Of a stretch of DNA of 64,000 bases, positions 53,832 to 62,508 are shown in pieces. This stretch comes from Shinella granuli (GTDB taxonomy: Bacteria; Pseudomonadota; Alphaproteobacteria; Rhizobiales; Rhizobiaceae). The stretch is from the NCBI RefSeq assembly GCF_004341885.1, contig NZ_SLVX01000019.1, positions 55,551 through 119,550 on the forward strand, given 5' to 3'. Made by a program: the position numbers and the translations under genes. Under the pieces are notes generated by a model. It saw nothing but the letters and a program-made list of their open reading frames with translations, did not search any database and was not told the origin of the DNA. Positions within the stretch are counted from its first letter, which is position 1, and every line of letters starts with the position of its first letter.

Positions 53832-55238
53832 ATGAGTTCGGCACAGGGCGGCACGAGCAACGAAACGGGCAGGGCAGGCGGCAAGCTGAATGCGCTGGCT
53901 GGCCTCGTCAAACGGTACTCCTCCCCGGAATTCTCCGTGGCGCATGGCGGTCATGTCCAGACCATCGCGGCCGGGAACTATACGGTCAGCGGCTTGTCGC
54001 GCCATGTGCGGCTCGGCGAGTTCGTCGCCCATCGCAGCCCGACCGGCATCCATCTCGGCGAGGTCGTCCGCGTCGAGCCGGATACGGTCGTCGTCTGCCC
54101 GATCGAGCCGGGCGAGCCGATCGGCATCCACGACGTGGTGATCCGCAAGGGCGCCTTCCGCGTCGCGCCGACATCGGCCTGGTGCGGCCGCACGATCAAC
54201 GCGCTGGGCGAGCCGATCGACGGGCTCGGCCCGCTCGTGCAGGGCGGCGTGCGCCGCTCGATCTCCAATTCCGCCCCGCCCTCGATGACGCGCAAGCGCG
54301 TCGAGACCGGCTTCGGCACCGGCGTGCGGGCGATCGACATCTTCGCCCCGCTCTGCCTCGGCCAGCGCCTCGGCATCTTCGCCGGTTCCGGTGTCGGCAA
54401 GTCCACGCTGCTCTCGATGCTGGCGCGGGCCGATGCCTTCGACAAGGTGGTCATCGCGCTGGTCGGCGAACGCGGCCGTGAAGTGCGCGAATTCATCGAG
54501 GACACGCTCGGCGACAACCTCGCCAAGTCGGTCGCCGTCGTCGCCACCAGCGACGAAAGCCCGATGCTGCGCAAGATGGCGCCGCTGACCGCCGTGACGA
54601 TCGCCGAGCACTATCGCGACCAGGGCGACAACGTGCTCCTGATCATCGACAGCGTGACGCGCTTCGCCCATGCCATCCGCGAGGTGGCGACCGCCTCCGG
54701 CGAGCCGCCGATCGCCCGCGGCTACCCGGCCTCCGTCTTCACGGAGCTGCCGCGCCTCCTGGAGCGCGCCGGGCCGGGTGCGGAAGGCGCGGGCACGATC
54801 ACGGCGATCATCTCGATCCTCGTCGACGGCGACAACCACAACGACCCGATCGCCGACTCGACGCGCGGCATCCTCGACGGCCACATCGTGCTGGAACGCA
54901 GCCTTGCCGAAGAGGGGCGCTATCCGCCGATCAACCCGCTCGCCTCGATCTCGCGTCTTGCCCGCAAGGCCTGGACGCCGGACCAGGAACGGCTGGTGGC
55001 GCGGCTGAAGGCGCTGATCCATCGCTTCGAGGAAACGCGGGACCTGCGCCTCATCGGCGGCTATCGCCCCGGCGCCGATCCCGACCTCGACATGGCGATC
55101 AAGCAGGTGCCGATCATCTATGAGGTTCTGAAACAGACGCCGGGCGAACCGCCCGCGGGCGATGCATTCTCCGATCTTGCCATGGCGCTGAAGAATGCGG
55201 CCGGGCAGGGCGGTGCGCCGGCAACGAGAAGGGGATGA
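53832..55238 (+). CDS. fliI: flagellar export ATPase FliI
   Basis: 468 residues. Walker A GVGKST within GIFAGSGVGKSTLLSMLARADAF, Walker B NVLLIIDSVTRFAHAIREV, and the ATPase motif SPMLRKMAPLTAVTIAEHYRDQG. Related to F1-ATPase beta subunits; it hexamerises below the FlhA/FlhB export gate. Its stop overlaps the next start (ATGA, 55235-55238). Confidence 0.96.
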   Translation: MSSAQGGTSNETGRAGGKLNALAGLVKRYSSPEFSVAHGGHVQTIAAGNYTVSGLSRHVRLGEFVAHRSPTGIHLGEVVRVEPDTVVVCPIEPGEPIGIHDVVIRKGAFRVAPTSAWCGRTINALGEPIDGLGPLVQGGVRRSISNSAPPSMTRKRVETGFGTGVRAIDIFAPLCLGQRLGIFAGSGVGKSTLLSMLARADAFDKVVIALVGERGREVREFIEDTLGDNLAKSVAVVATSDESPMLRKMAPLTAVTIAEHYRDQGDNVLLIIDSVTRFAHAIREVATASGEPPIARGYPASVFTELPRLLERAGPGAEGAGTITAIISILVDGDNHNDPIADSTRGILDGHIVLERSLAEEGRYPPINPLASISRLARKAWTPDQERLVARLKALIHRFEETRDLRLIGGYRPGADPDLDMAIKQVPIIYEVLKQTPGEPPAGDAFSDLAMALKNAAGQGGAPATRRG

Positions 55239-55801
55239 CAGTGACGGATTTCGACGCGGACCAGGTCATTCAGCCGATGAAGCGCGCGGAAAAGGGGCGT
55301 TATTCGACGGGTGACAAGCTTCTGGTGGGCACGGGCGTGCTGCTCGCCGCCATGGCGGCCTTCTTCCCCTGGTATGTCTTCCTGAACCCGGAAAAATTCT
55401 CCGTGCCGGCCCTCTGGGAAGGCACGACCCGCGATCTGCCGGAGACGGCGGCGAAGGAGGTGATGAGCGTCTCGCCCGCCGCCATGGTGGACAATGACAG
55501 CGATCCGGGGCTGGAAAGCCTCGACCCCGTTTCGACCGCCACAGCGCCCAGCGTCGGTGAGAAGGACAAGACGCTCGGCACGCCGGTCGAAACCGGTCTC
55601 GACCAGCCGCTGCCGGCCTCGTCCGGCTTCCGACTGATGCATGTGGCCAACGGCCGGGCGCTGATCGAGGATGCCAGCGGCATGTATATCGTGCGCGTCG
55701 GCTCGATCCTGCCCGACAACAGCCGTCTTGCGACCCTCGAACAGCGCGACGGCGCCTGGGTCATCGTCACGTCGAACGGCGACATCATCAAGCGCAACTG
55801 A
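55235..55801 (+). CDS. membrane-anchored protein of the flagellar cluster, unknown
   Basis: 188 residues: short cytoplasmic N-terminus, one membrane helix (about residues 29-50, LLVGTGVLLAAMAAFFPWYVF), then a Ser/Thr/Pro-rich linker and a conserved-looking tail (LMHVANGRALIEDASGMYIVRVGSILPDNSRL). Translationally coupled to fliI. No named family recognised; placement between fliI and flgB is conserved in rhizobia and suggests a motility role. Confidence 0.7.
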   Translation: MTVTDFDADQVIQPMKRAEKGRYSTGDKLLVGTGVLLAAMAAFFPWYVFLNPEKFSVPALWEGTTRDLPETAAKEVMSVSPAAMVDNDSDPGLESLDPVSTATAPSVGEKDKTLGTPVETGLDQPLPASSGFRLMHVANGRALIEDASGMYIVRVGSILPDNSRLATLEQRDGAWVIVTSNGDIIKRN

Positions 55802-55837
55802 CGAAGATCCCGAAGGCAAGGCAATCGCCTATGGTCT

Positions 55838-55982
55838 TGCCACTCACCCGAGCCCTCTTCCCGCAAGCGGGGAGAGGGACTTGCCCCGCAAAACAGTCAT
55901 TGGTTGGGGAAACCGGCGCGGCCTATACCCTTCTCCCCACTTGCGGAGAGAAGGTGGCCGGCAGGCCGGATGAGGGGCACGT
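55838..55982. repeat. rhizobial palindromic intergenic element
   Basis: Two near-perfect hairpins: CCCTCTTCCCGC-AAG-CGGGGAGAGGG (55853-55878) and a CCTTCTCCCC...GGAGAGAAGG unit near 55930-55957, followed by GGTGGCCGGCAGGCCGGATG. Sequences of this type are dispersed in rhizobial and Brucella genomes. It splits the flagellar gene run between the 55801 stop and flgB; no gene lies in 55802-56121. Confidence 0.75.
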
Positions 55983-56121
55983 CGTGCGGCAGGCGGAGAA
56001 TGCTTCCGCTCCCCACACTTATTCCCCCGCAATTTCAGCCGGTTGCAAACAAACCGCCGCGCAGCAAGTCTGACGCAAGATTGGCTCCGTAGGTTCGCCG
56101 TGAACAAGGATGGAGCTTGTC

Positions 56122-56505
56122 ATGCAACCGATACAACTGTTTGAACTGGCCTCGAAACAAGCCGAATGGCTATCCGTCCGCCAGAGTGTGGTTGCAGGCA
56201 ATATCGCCAACGCCAACACCCCCGGGTTCAAGGCGAAGGACGTCACCCCCTTTCAGGCGGTGCTCGAAACGACGGGCATCCGCATGGCGGCGACGCAGCC
56301 CGGCCATTTCACCGACGCAAGCGAAATGGCCAGCCGCGTCGTCGAGACCAAGCCCTCCGACGAGATCGGCGTGCAGGAGTCCGGCAACACCGTCGGCCTT
56401 GCCGAGGAACTCATGAAGCAGGGCCAGGTCAAGCGTGAGTTCGATATGAATGCCGGCCTCGTCAAGGCCTTTCATCGCATGATGCTGATGACAGTCAGAA
56501 GGTAA
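56122..56505 (+). CDS. flgB: flagellar proximal-rod protein FlgB
   Basis: 127 residues: MQPIQLFELASKQAEWLSVRQSVVAGNIANANTPGFKAKDV with the rod-family ANTPGFKAKDV motif. The start at 56122 follows GGAG; an ATG four codons upstream is less likely. First of flgB-flgC-fliE-flgG-flgA-flgI-motE-flgH-fliL-fliP. Confidence 0.92.
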   Translation: MQPIQLFELASKQAEWLSVRQSVVAGNIANANTPGFKAKDVTPFQAVLETTGIRMAATQPGHFTDASEMASRVVETKPSDEIGVQESGNTVGLAEELMKQGQVKREFDMNAGLVKAFHRMMLMTVRR

Positions 56506-56508
56506 AAA

Positions 56509-56928
56509 ATGGATCCGCTCGTAGCTTCAATGAAAGTCGCGGCCTCGGGACTTGAGGCGCAATCCACCCGTATCCGCATCGTCTCGGAAAACCTGGCGAA
56601 CGCCCGTTCGACCGGCGACGTCCCCGGTGCCGATCCCTTCCGCCGCAAGACGGTGACCTTCGCGGCCGAGCTGGACCGGGCGTCCGGCGCCTCGCTCGTC
56701 GAGGTCCAGCGCCTCGGCTTCGACGAGGGCGCGTTCTCGACGGAATACGACCCCGGCAACCCGGCGGCCAACGCCGAGGGCATCGTCAAGATGCCGAACG
56801 TCAACATGCTGGTGGAAATGGCCGACATGCGGGAAGCCAACCGCTCTTATGAAGCCAACCTGCAGAGCATCAAGCAGTCGCGCGACCTGATCAGCGCTAC
56901 CATCGACCTCCTGAGGGCCTCGCAATGA
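56509..56928 (+). CDS. flgC: flagellar proximal-rod protein FlgC
   Basis: 139 residues: [36 protein letters not shown], and the C-terminal [32 protein letters not shown] typical of rod proteins. Three bases after flgB and overlapping fliE by four. Confidence 0.93.
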   Translation: MDPLVASMKVAASGLEAQSTRIRIVSENLANARSTGDVPGADPFRRKTVTFAAELDRASGASLVEVQRLGFDEGAFSTEYDPGNPAANAEGIVKMPNVNMLVEMADMREANRSYEANLQSIKQSRDLISATIDLLRASQ

Positions 56929-57257
56929 TCGAAAGCGTAAAGGGCGTCAATTCGCTCTTCTCCACCAACGCCCTCTCGGGCGTCACCAGCGAGACCTCCG
57001 GCTCCGTTTCCGCCGCCGCCGCGCAGGGAACGGGAACCCAGATGAGTTTCGCCCAGGTGATGGGCGACATGGCGACGGACATGGTGGACCGGCTGAAGCT
57101 CAGCGAGACCAAGTCCTTCGAAGCCATCCAGGGCAAGGCATCGACCCGCGAAGTGGTCGACGCCGTCATGAATGCCGAGCAGACGCTGCAGACCGCCATC
57201 GCCATCCGCGACAAGGTCGTCACCGCCTATCTCGAAGTCGCAAGAATGCAGATCTGA
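56925..57257 (+). CDS. fliE: flagellar hook-basal body protein FliE
   Basis: 110 residues. The conserved C-terminal half is [69 protein letters not shown]. FliE links the MS ring to the rod. Overlaps flgC. Confidence 0.93.
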   Translation: MIESVKGVNSLFSTNALSGVTSETSGSVSAAAAQGTGTQMSFAQVMGDMATDMVDRLKLSETKSFEAIQGKASTREVVDAVMNAEQTLQTAIAIRDKVVTAYLEVARMQI

Positions 57258-57266
57258 GGACCGGAC

Positions 57267-58049
57267 ATGAAAGCCCTAGCCATCGCCGCCACCGGCATGA
57301 ACGCGCAGCAGACCAACCTTGAAGTCATCGCGAACAACATCGCGAACATCAACACGACCGGCTTCAAGCGCGCCCGAGCCGAATTCTCTGACCTCCTCTA
57401 CCAGACCGAGCGCGCTGCCGGCGTGCCGAACCGCGCCAACCAGGCGGTCGTGCCGGAAGGCGCGATCATCGGCCTCGGCGTGAAGACGGCCGCCATCCGC
57501 AACCTGCATCTCCAGGGCGGCCTGACGAGCACCGGCAATTCCTTCGACCTCGCACTGATCGGCCGCGGCTGGTTTCAGATCGAGGCAGCGGACGGCTCCA
57601 CGCTCTACACCCGCGCCGGCGCCTTCAACACGAACGCCGAAGGCCAGCTCGTGACCCTCGACGGCTACACCGTCGTTCCCGGCATCAACGTGCCGCAGGA
57701 TGCGACGGAGATTACGGTCAGCAAGTCCGGCCAGGTCTATGCCACCGTCGCCGGCGAGCAGCAGGAACTCGGCCAGATCACGCTGGCGAACTTCGTCAAC
57801 GAGGCGGGCCTGGAACCGCTCGGCGAGAACCTCTTCCGCGAAACCGCAGCCTCCGGCCCGGCCAATGTCGGTGCACCGGACGAGGCGGGCTTCGCCTATA
57901 TCCAGCAGAACTACCTCGAAGCCTCCAACGTCGATCCGGTCAAGGAAATCACCGACCTGATCTCGGCCCAGCGCGCTTATGAGATGAATTCCAAGATCAT
58001 CCAGGCCGCGGACGAGATGGCGGCCGTGGTCAGCAAGAACCTGAGATAG
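57267..58049 (+). CDS. flgG: flagellar distal-rod protein FlgG
   Basis: 260 residues: [47 protein letters not shown], and the C-terminal [35 protein letters not shown]. Both ends are family signatures. It forms the distal rod to which the hook joins. Confidence 0.96.
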   Translation: MKALAIAATGMNAQQTNLEVIANNIANINTTGFKRARAEFSDLLYQTERAAGVPNRANQAVVPEGAIIGLGVKTAAIRNLHLQGGLTSTGNSFDLALIGRGWFQIEAADGSTLYTRAGAFNTNAEGQLVTLDGYTVVPGINVPQDATEITVSKSGQVYATVAGEQQELGQITLANFVNEAGLEPLGENLFRETAASGPANVGAPDEAGFAYIQQNYLEASNVDPVKEITDLISAQRAYEMNSKIIQAADEMAAVVSKNLR

Positions 58050-58068
58050 CAACCAACACGCGGGGAAC

Positions 58069-58578
58069 ATGATGTTTCGCCTGAAAGCAGCTCTTCGGAG
58101 TGGAAAGACCCTGCCAGCCCGGTGGCGCGCGATCCTTCTCGCGCCTGCCGCGCTCGTCGGTCTTCTCGTGGCCGACGCGGCTCTGGCCAATGGGCGCACC
58201 GCCGTCGTGCCCAAGCGCATCATCTATCCCGGCGAGGAGATCCAGGCGGGCCAGCTCGAAGTGGTCGAGGTGACCAACCCGAACATCGTCAAGGGATTTG
58301 CCGAAAGCATTTCCGATGTCAGCGGGCTCATTACGAAGCGCACATTGCTGCCCGGCCGCGTCATCCTCGTCTCGGCCCTGCGCGAACCCTTCGTCGTGAA
58401 CCGCGGCTCGACCGTGCAGATGGTCTTCGACAACGGTTCGCTCGTCATCCGCGCCAACGGCACGCCCCTGCAGGACGCTGCCGTCGGCGAACTCATCCGG
58501 ATCCGCAACAAGGATTCGGGCGTGATCGTCTCCGGCACGGTCATGGCCGACGGAACCGTGCATGTGGTGGCGAAATGA
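58069..58578 (+). CDS. flgA: flagellar P-ring assembly chaperone FlgA
   Basis: 169 residues, shorter than enteric FlgA (about 219). Signal-like N-terminus (ILLAPAALVGLLVADAALANG) and an SAF-type domain (VVPKRIIYPGEEIQAGQLEVVEV, GLITKRTLLPGRVILVSAL, IRIRNKDSGVIVSGTVMADGTVHVV). Overlaps flgI by four bases. Confidence 0.9.
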   Translation: MMFRLKAALRSGKTLPARWRAILLAPAALVGLLVADAALANGRTAVVPKRIIYPGEEIQAGQLEVVEVTNPNIVKGFAESISDVSGLITKRTLLPGRVILVSALREPFVVNRGSTVQMVFDNGSLVIRANGTPLQDAAVGELIRIRNKDSGVIVSGTVMADGTVHVVAK

Positions 58579-59690
58579 TGCGTGATCTCTTCTCCCGCGC
58601 CCTTGCCGTTCTCGCCTGCCTCATGCTGGCGGCCGGACCGGCGCTGCCGGCGGCCCGCATCAAGGATGTCGCCTCGTTGCAGGCCGGCCGCGACAACCAG
58701 TTGATCGGCTACGGCCTCGTCGTCGGCCTCCAGGGCACGGGCGACAGCATGCGTTCCTCGCCTTTCACCGAACAGTCCATGCGGGCGATGCTGCAGAACC
58801 TCGGCATCTCCATGGTGGGCACCCAGACGCGCGCCAAGAACATCGCGGCCGTGCTCGTCACCGCCAACCTGCCACCCTTCGCAAGCCCCGGCAGCCGCAT
58901 CGACGTGACCGTCGGTTCGCTCGGCGATGCCTCGTCGCTGCGCGGCGGCACGCTCGTCATGACCTCGCTTTCGGGCGCCGATGGCCAGATCTATGCGGTT
59001 GCGCAGGGCTCGATCGTCGTCACCGGCATCAGCGCCAGCGGCGAGGCCGCCACGGTGCAGCAGGGCGTCACCACGGCCGGCCGGGTGCCGAACGGCGCGA
59101 TCATCGAGCGCGAACTGCCCTCGCGCTTCAAGGACAGTTCCGATCTCGTGCTGCAATTGCGCAATCCCGATTTTTCCACCTCCGTCGGCATGGCGGATGC
59201 GATCAACCGCTATGCGGCCGCACAGTATGGTTCGCCGATCGCCGAATCGCGCGATTCGCAGTCGGTCTACGTTTCCAAGCCGAAGATGGCGGATCTTTCC
59301 CGCCTGATGGCCGATATAGAGAACCTCGTCATCGAGACCGATGCGCCTGCGCGCGTCGTCGTCAACGAGCGCACGGGAACGATCGTCATCGGCCAGGACG
59401 TGCGCATCTCGCCCGTCGCCGTCAGTTACGGCACGCTCACCGTGCAGATCAACGAAATGCCGAAGGTCGTGCAACCCGAGCCCTTTTCCAGGGGCGAGAC
59501 GGCGGTGGAGCCGAACACGGACATCCTCGTCCAGCAGGATGGCGGCACGGTCGCCCTGCTCGACGGCTCGAGCCTGCGCTCGCTGGTCACCGGTCTCAAC
59601 AGCATTGGCGTCAAGCCGGATGGCATCATCTCCATCCTGCAGAGCATCAAGACCGCAGGCGCCCTCCAGGCAGAACTGGTGCTGCAATGA
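58575..59690 (+). CDS. flgI: flagellar P-ring protein FlgI
   Basis: 371 residues. Signal peptide MMRDLFSRALAVLACLMLAAGPALPAARIKDV, then the conserved NQLIGYGLVVGLQGTGD and PGSRIDVTVGSLGDASSLRGGTLVMTSL. The ATG at 58575 overlaps the flgA stop. The P ring surrounds the rod in the peptidoglycan layer. Confidence 0.96.
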   Translation: MMRDLFSRALAVLACLMLAAGPALPAARIKDVASLQAGRDNQLIGYGLVVGLQGTGDSMRSSPFTEQSMRAMLQNLGISMVGTQTRAKNIAAVLVTANLPPFASPGSRIDVTVGSLGDASSLRGGTLVMTSLSGADGQIYAVAQGSIVVTGISASGEAATVQQGVTTAGRVPNGAIIERELPSRFKDSSDLVLQLRNPDFSTSVGMADAINRYAAAQYGSPIAESRDSQSVYVSKPKMADLSRLMADIENLVIETDAPARVVVNERTGTIVIGQDVRISPVAVSYGTLTVQINEMPKVVQPEPFSRGETAVEPNTDILVQQDGGTVALLDGSSLRSLVTGLNSIGVKPDGIISILQSIKTAGALQAELVLQ

Positions 59691-60235
59691 CCGATGTCAC
59701 GACCCTTACCGCCTTGAAGACGCTGGCGCGCAAGCTCGCGCTGCCGATGGCCGGCTTCGTGCTCATGGCCATTCCCGGCGCCTTCGCCGAGGAACGCCCC
59801 GTCATTATGACGACCAAGGCGACCGCTGACGAGATCCGCGAATTCTGCACCAACATCGCGGACGCGGCGCGCGACCAGCGCTACCTGCTCCAGAAGCAGG
59901 AACTGGAAAACCTCCAGAAGGACATCGACGCGCGCATCAAAACGCTGGAAACCCGCCGCGCCGAATATGAGGACTGGCTCAACCGTCGCAACAACTTCCT
60001 CAAGACGGCCGAGGCCGGGCTCGTCGAGATCTATCGCAAGATGAAGCCCGATGCGGCTGCCGCCCAGCTTGCCGAGATCAATCCGGAGATCGCCTCGGCG
60101 ATCGTCATGAAGCTGCCGCCGCGCCAGTCGAGCACCATCCTGGCCGAAATGCCGGCCGACAAGGCCGCGTTGCTCACCCGTCTCATCGCCATTGCAGGCG
60201 ATCCGAATACGTCAAAGGCAAAGGACCCGTCATGA
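59687..60235 (+). CDS. motE: flagellar protein MotE (periplasmic chaperone)
   Basis: 182 residues. Signal-like N-terminus ending near AFAEERPV, a long coiled-coil (LQKQELENLQKDIDARIKTLETRRAEYEDWLNRRNNFL) and an MgtE-N-like helical tail (IYRKMKPDAAAAQLAEINPEIASAIVMKLPPRQSSTILAEM). In S. meliloti MotE stabilises the motor protein MotC. Placed between flgI and flgH with overlaps of four bases at both ends. Confidence 0.87.
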   Translation: MTDVTTLTALKTLARKLALPMAGFVLMAIPGAFAEERPVIMTTKATADEIREFCTNIADAARDQRYLLQKQELENLQKDIDARIKTLETRRAEYEDWLNRRNNFLKTAEAGLVEIYRKMKPDAAAAQLAEINPEIASAIVMKLPPRQSSTILAEMPADKAALLTRLIAIAGDPNTSKAKDPS

Positions 60236-60945
60236 TGAAGAAGATCGCCTCCGCACTCGCCGTGGCGCTCACGCTTTCGAGTTGCACGAGCCAGGCCCTC
60301 GACGAAATCGGCCGCGCGCCCTCGATGAGCCCGATCGGCAGCGGCCTCAACTATGCCGAAACGCCGCAGATGGCCATGTATCCCAAGCAGCCGCGCACGG
60401 CGGTTGCCGGCTATTCGATCTGGAGCGACCAGCAGTCGGCGCTCTTCAAGGATTCGCGCGCCTTCAAGGTGGGCGACATCCTCACCGTCAAGATCCGCGT
60501 CAACGACCGGGCAAGCTTCGACAACAAGACCGATCGCTCGCGCACCAACAAGAGCGGCATGAATTTCGGCTTCGGCGGCTCGGGCAACAATTTCAAGGTC
60601 GATACGGAAGCCGACCTCAACTACGGCTCCTCGACCAGCACCAAGGGCGACGGCTCGACGGAGCGCTCGGAAAAGCTGAACCTGCTCGTCGCCGCCGTGG
60701 TGACGGGCGTCATCGAGAACGGCAATCTCCTGATCAGCGGTTCGCAGGAAGTGCGCGTCAACCACGAGCTTCGCATCCTCAACGTCGCCGGCATCGTGCG
60801 CCCGCAGGATGTCGATGCCGACAACCAGATCGCCTATGAGCGCATCGCGGAAGCCCGCATCTCCTATGGCGGCCGCGGCCGCCTGACCGAGGTGCAGCAG
60901 CCGCCATGGGGCCAGCAGGCCGTCGACCTGCTCTCGCCGATCTGA
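60232..60945 (+). CDS. flgH: flagellar L-ring lipoprotein FlgH
   Basis: 237 residues. Lipoprotein signal MKKIASALAVALTLSSCTSQAL with lipobox LSSC. Then YSIWSDQQSALFKDSRAFKVGDILTVKIRVNDRASFDNKTDRSRTN and LLVAAVVTGVIENGNLLISGSQEVRVNHELRILNVAGIVRPQDVDADN. Forms the outer-membrane ring. Confidence 0.95.
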   Translation: MMKKIASALAVALTLSSCTSQALDEIGRAPSMSPIGSGLNYAETPQMAMYPKQPRTAVAGYSIWSDQQSALFKDSRAFKVGDILTVKIRVNDRASFDNKTDRSRTNKSGMNFGFGGSGNNFKVDTEADLNYGSSTSTKGDGSTERSEKLNLLVAAVVTGVIENGNLLISGSQEVRVNHELRILNVAGIVRPQDVDADNQIAYERIAEARISYGGRGRLTEVQQPPWGQQAVDLLSPI

Positions 60946-60959
60946 AGGGAAGCACCACC

Positions 60960-61472
60960 ATGGCGGACGAAGAACCGGTCGTCGAGAAGAAGAAGCCGAC
61001 GCTGATCCTCACCATCGCGGCCATCGCCGTGCTGACGCTGCTGGCAGGCGGCGGCGGCTGGCTGGTGGGCAACATGCTCGCCCCCCCGCCTGCGGAACCG
61101 GCGGAGGAGGCGAAGGCGGGGGCCGAGGGTGGCCATGGCGGCGCGGAAGGCGAGACGGCCGAGGTCGTGCCGCATATCTCCACCGAGGCGAACGGCGTCG
61201 TCCTGCTCGACCCGATCACCAGCAACCTTGCCTATCCCTCGGACAACCGCATCCGCCTCGAAGTCGCGCTGATGTTCAAGGGCGTGCCCGACGTCACGCT
61301 CGCCGAGGAGATCCACCAGGACATCCTCGCCTATATGCGCACCGTCTCCCTGCAGCAGGTGCAGGGACCGCGCGGGTTCCAATATCTCCGGGAAGACCTG
61401 CAGGAGCGGGTTGACCTCAGGTCCGAAGGGCGCGTAACCAACGTCATGTTCCGGACCTTTGTGATCGAATGA
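60960..61472 (+). CDS. fliL: flagellar basal-body protein FliL
   Basis: 170 residues: cytoplasmic MADEEPVVEKKKPT, one membrane helix (LILTIAAIAVLTLLAGGGGWLVGNML), a Pro/Glu/Ala-rich linker and the periplasmic PHB-like domain ISTEANGVVLLDPITSNLAYPSDNRIRLEVALMF ending NVMFRTFVIE. It interacts with the stator. The ATG at 60960 is 14 bases after flgH; overlaps fliP. Confidence 0.92.
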   Translation: MADEEPVVEKKKPTLILTIAAIAVLTLLAGGGGWLVGNMLAPPPAEPAEEAKAGAEGGHGGAEGETAEVVPHISTEANGVVLLDPITSNLAYPSDNRIRLEVALMFKGVPDVTLAEEIHQDILAYMRTVSLQQVQGPRGFQYLREDLQERVDLRSEGRVTNVMFRTFVIE

Positions 61473-62215
61473 TTCGAGCCTTTCTGACCTTCGTCGCCAT
61501 GATGGCGATGACCGGTATGGCCTACGCCCAGCAGCAGTTGCAGCTGCCGGGCGATTTGCTGAATGCGCAGGTCGACGGGTCGGTCGCCTCCTGGATCATC
61601 CGCACCTTCGGGCTGCTCACCGTGCTGTCGGTGGCCCCCGGCATCCTCATCATGGTGACGAGCTTTCCGCGCTTCGTCATCGCCTTCTCGATCCTTCGTT
61701 CCGGCATGGGCCTCGCCACGACGCCCTCGAACATGATTCTCGTCTCGCTCGCGCTGTTCATGACCTTCTACGTCATGGCGCCGACCTTCGACCGGGCCTG
61801 GCAGAACGGCGTCGAGCCGCTGATCGCCAACCAGATCGACGAGACGGAAGCGGCCAGGCGCATCGCCGAACCCTTCCGCGAGTTCATGGTCGCCAATACC
61901 CGCGACAAGGATCTCGAACTCTTCATCTCGCTGGCGGAAGAACGCGGCCAGACGGTGGTGGAGAACAATGTCGCGGACCTGCGCGTCGTCATCCCGGCCT
62001 TCATGATCTCGGAAATCCGCCGCGGCTTCGAGATCGGCTTCCTCGTCGTCCTGCCCTTCCTCGTCATCGACATGATCGTCGCCACCATCACCATGGCCAT
62101 GGGCATGATGATGCTGCCGCCGACCTCGATCTCGCTGCCCTTCAAGATCCTGTTCTTCGTGCTCATCGACGGCTGGAACCTGCTCGTCGGCAGCCTTGTC
62201 CGCTCCTTCAGCTAG
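61469..62215 (+). CDS. fliP: flagellar export-gate protein FliP
   Basis: 248 residues. Signal peptide MIRAFLTFVAMMAMTGMAYAQQ, then family motifs SFPRFVIAFSILRSGMGLATTPSNMILVSLALFMTFYVMAP, VIPAFMISEIRRGFEIGFLVVLPFLVIDMIVATITMAMGMMMLPPTSISLPFKILFFVLIDGW. Component of the FliP5FliQ4FliR1 gate. FliQ and FliR are not in the window. Confidence 0.96.
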   Translation: MIRAFLTFVAMMAMTGMAYAQQQLQLPGDLLNAQVDGSVASWIIRTFGLLTVLSVAPGILIMVTSFPRFVIAFSILRSGMGLATTPSNMILVSLALFMTFYVMAPTFDRAWQNGVEPLIANQIDETEAARRIAEPFREFMVANTRDKDLELFISLAEERGQTVVENNVADLRVVIPAFMISEIRRGFEIGFLVVLPFLVIDMIVATITMAMGMMMLPPTSISLPFKILFFVLIDGWNLLVGSLVRSFS

Positions 62216-62275
62216 CGTATTCCGCCAGTAAAGCGACGCAGCTCCTCCGGTATTGCGCAGACGCTCCGGACTTTC

Positions 62276-62470
62276 TTAACCATAAAATTTTACCAGCGGT
62301 TAACCATACTTGGCGACCGCTCGAAAGCCCCTTGTCGATTTAAGGAGTTGGCAAGGATTGGCTGCGAGTTTTGCTTGGACACGACGGGTTTGGTATCCCT
62401 TCAGATCCCTGGAGAAACCGAGTTGGCATGATGCCGAACCGCCGTAACCGGTAAAGTTTTCAGTCCGGTA
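62276..62470 (+). promoter_or_regulatory. flaA upstream regulatory region with CtrA-like box
   Basis: The 62216-62508 gap holds TTAACCATAAA (62276-62286), a TTTA-N7-TTAACC box (62289-62305; one base off the CtrA consensus and continuing as TTAACCATA), the 22-base sequence shared with the che operon (62425-62446), and arms ACCGG (62447-62451)/CCGGTA (62465-62470). I could not assign a -35/-10 or sigma28 pair with confidence. Confidence 0.45.
62425..62446 (+). repeat. 22-base sequence shared with the che operon upstream region (copy 2)
   Basis: Identical to 34080-34101, beginning with the palindrome GGCAT-G-ATGCC. Here it ends 62 bases before the flagellin start codon. Confidence 0.8.
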
Positions 62471-62508
62471 TGTCCCCCACCAGTATTACGTTCAAAGGGA
62501 CAACGATA

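Noticed and set aside
53070..55022. A 650-codon open frame opposite flgF and fliI
   Set aside because: Antisense artefact of GC-rich codon use; both sense genes show full family motifs.
62216..62508. A sigma28 or sigma54 promoter for flaA
   Set aside because: I found no convincing TAAA-N15-GCCGATAA or TGGCAC-N5-TTGCA match; TTGGCA near 62423 lacks the second element.
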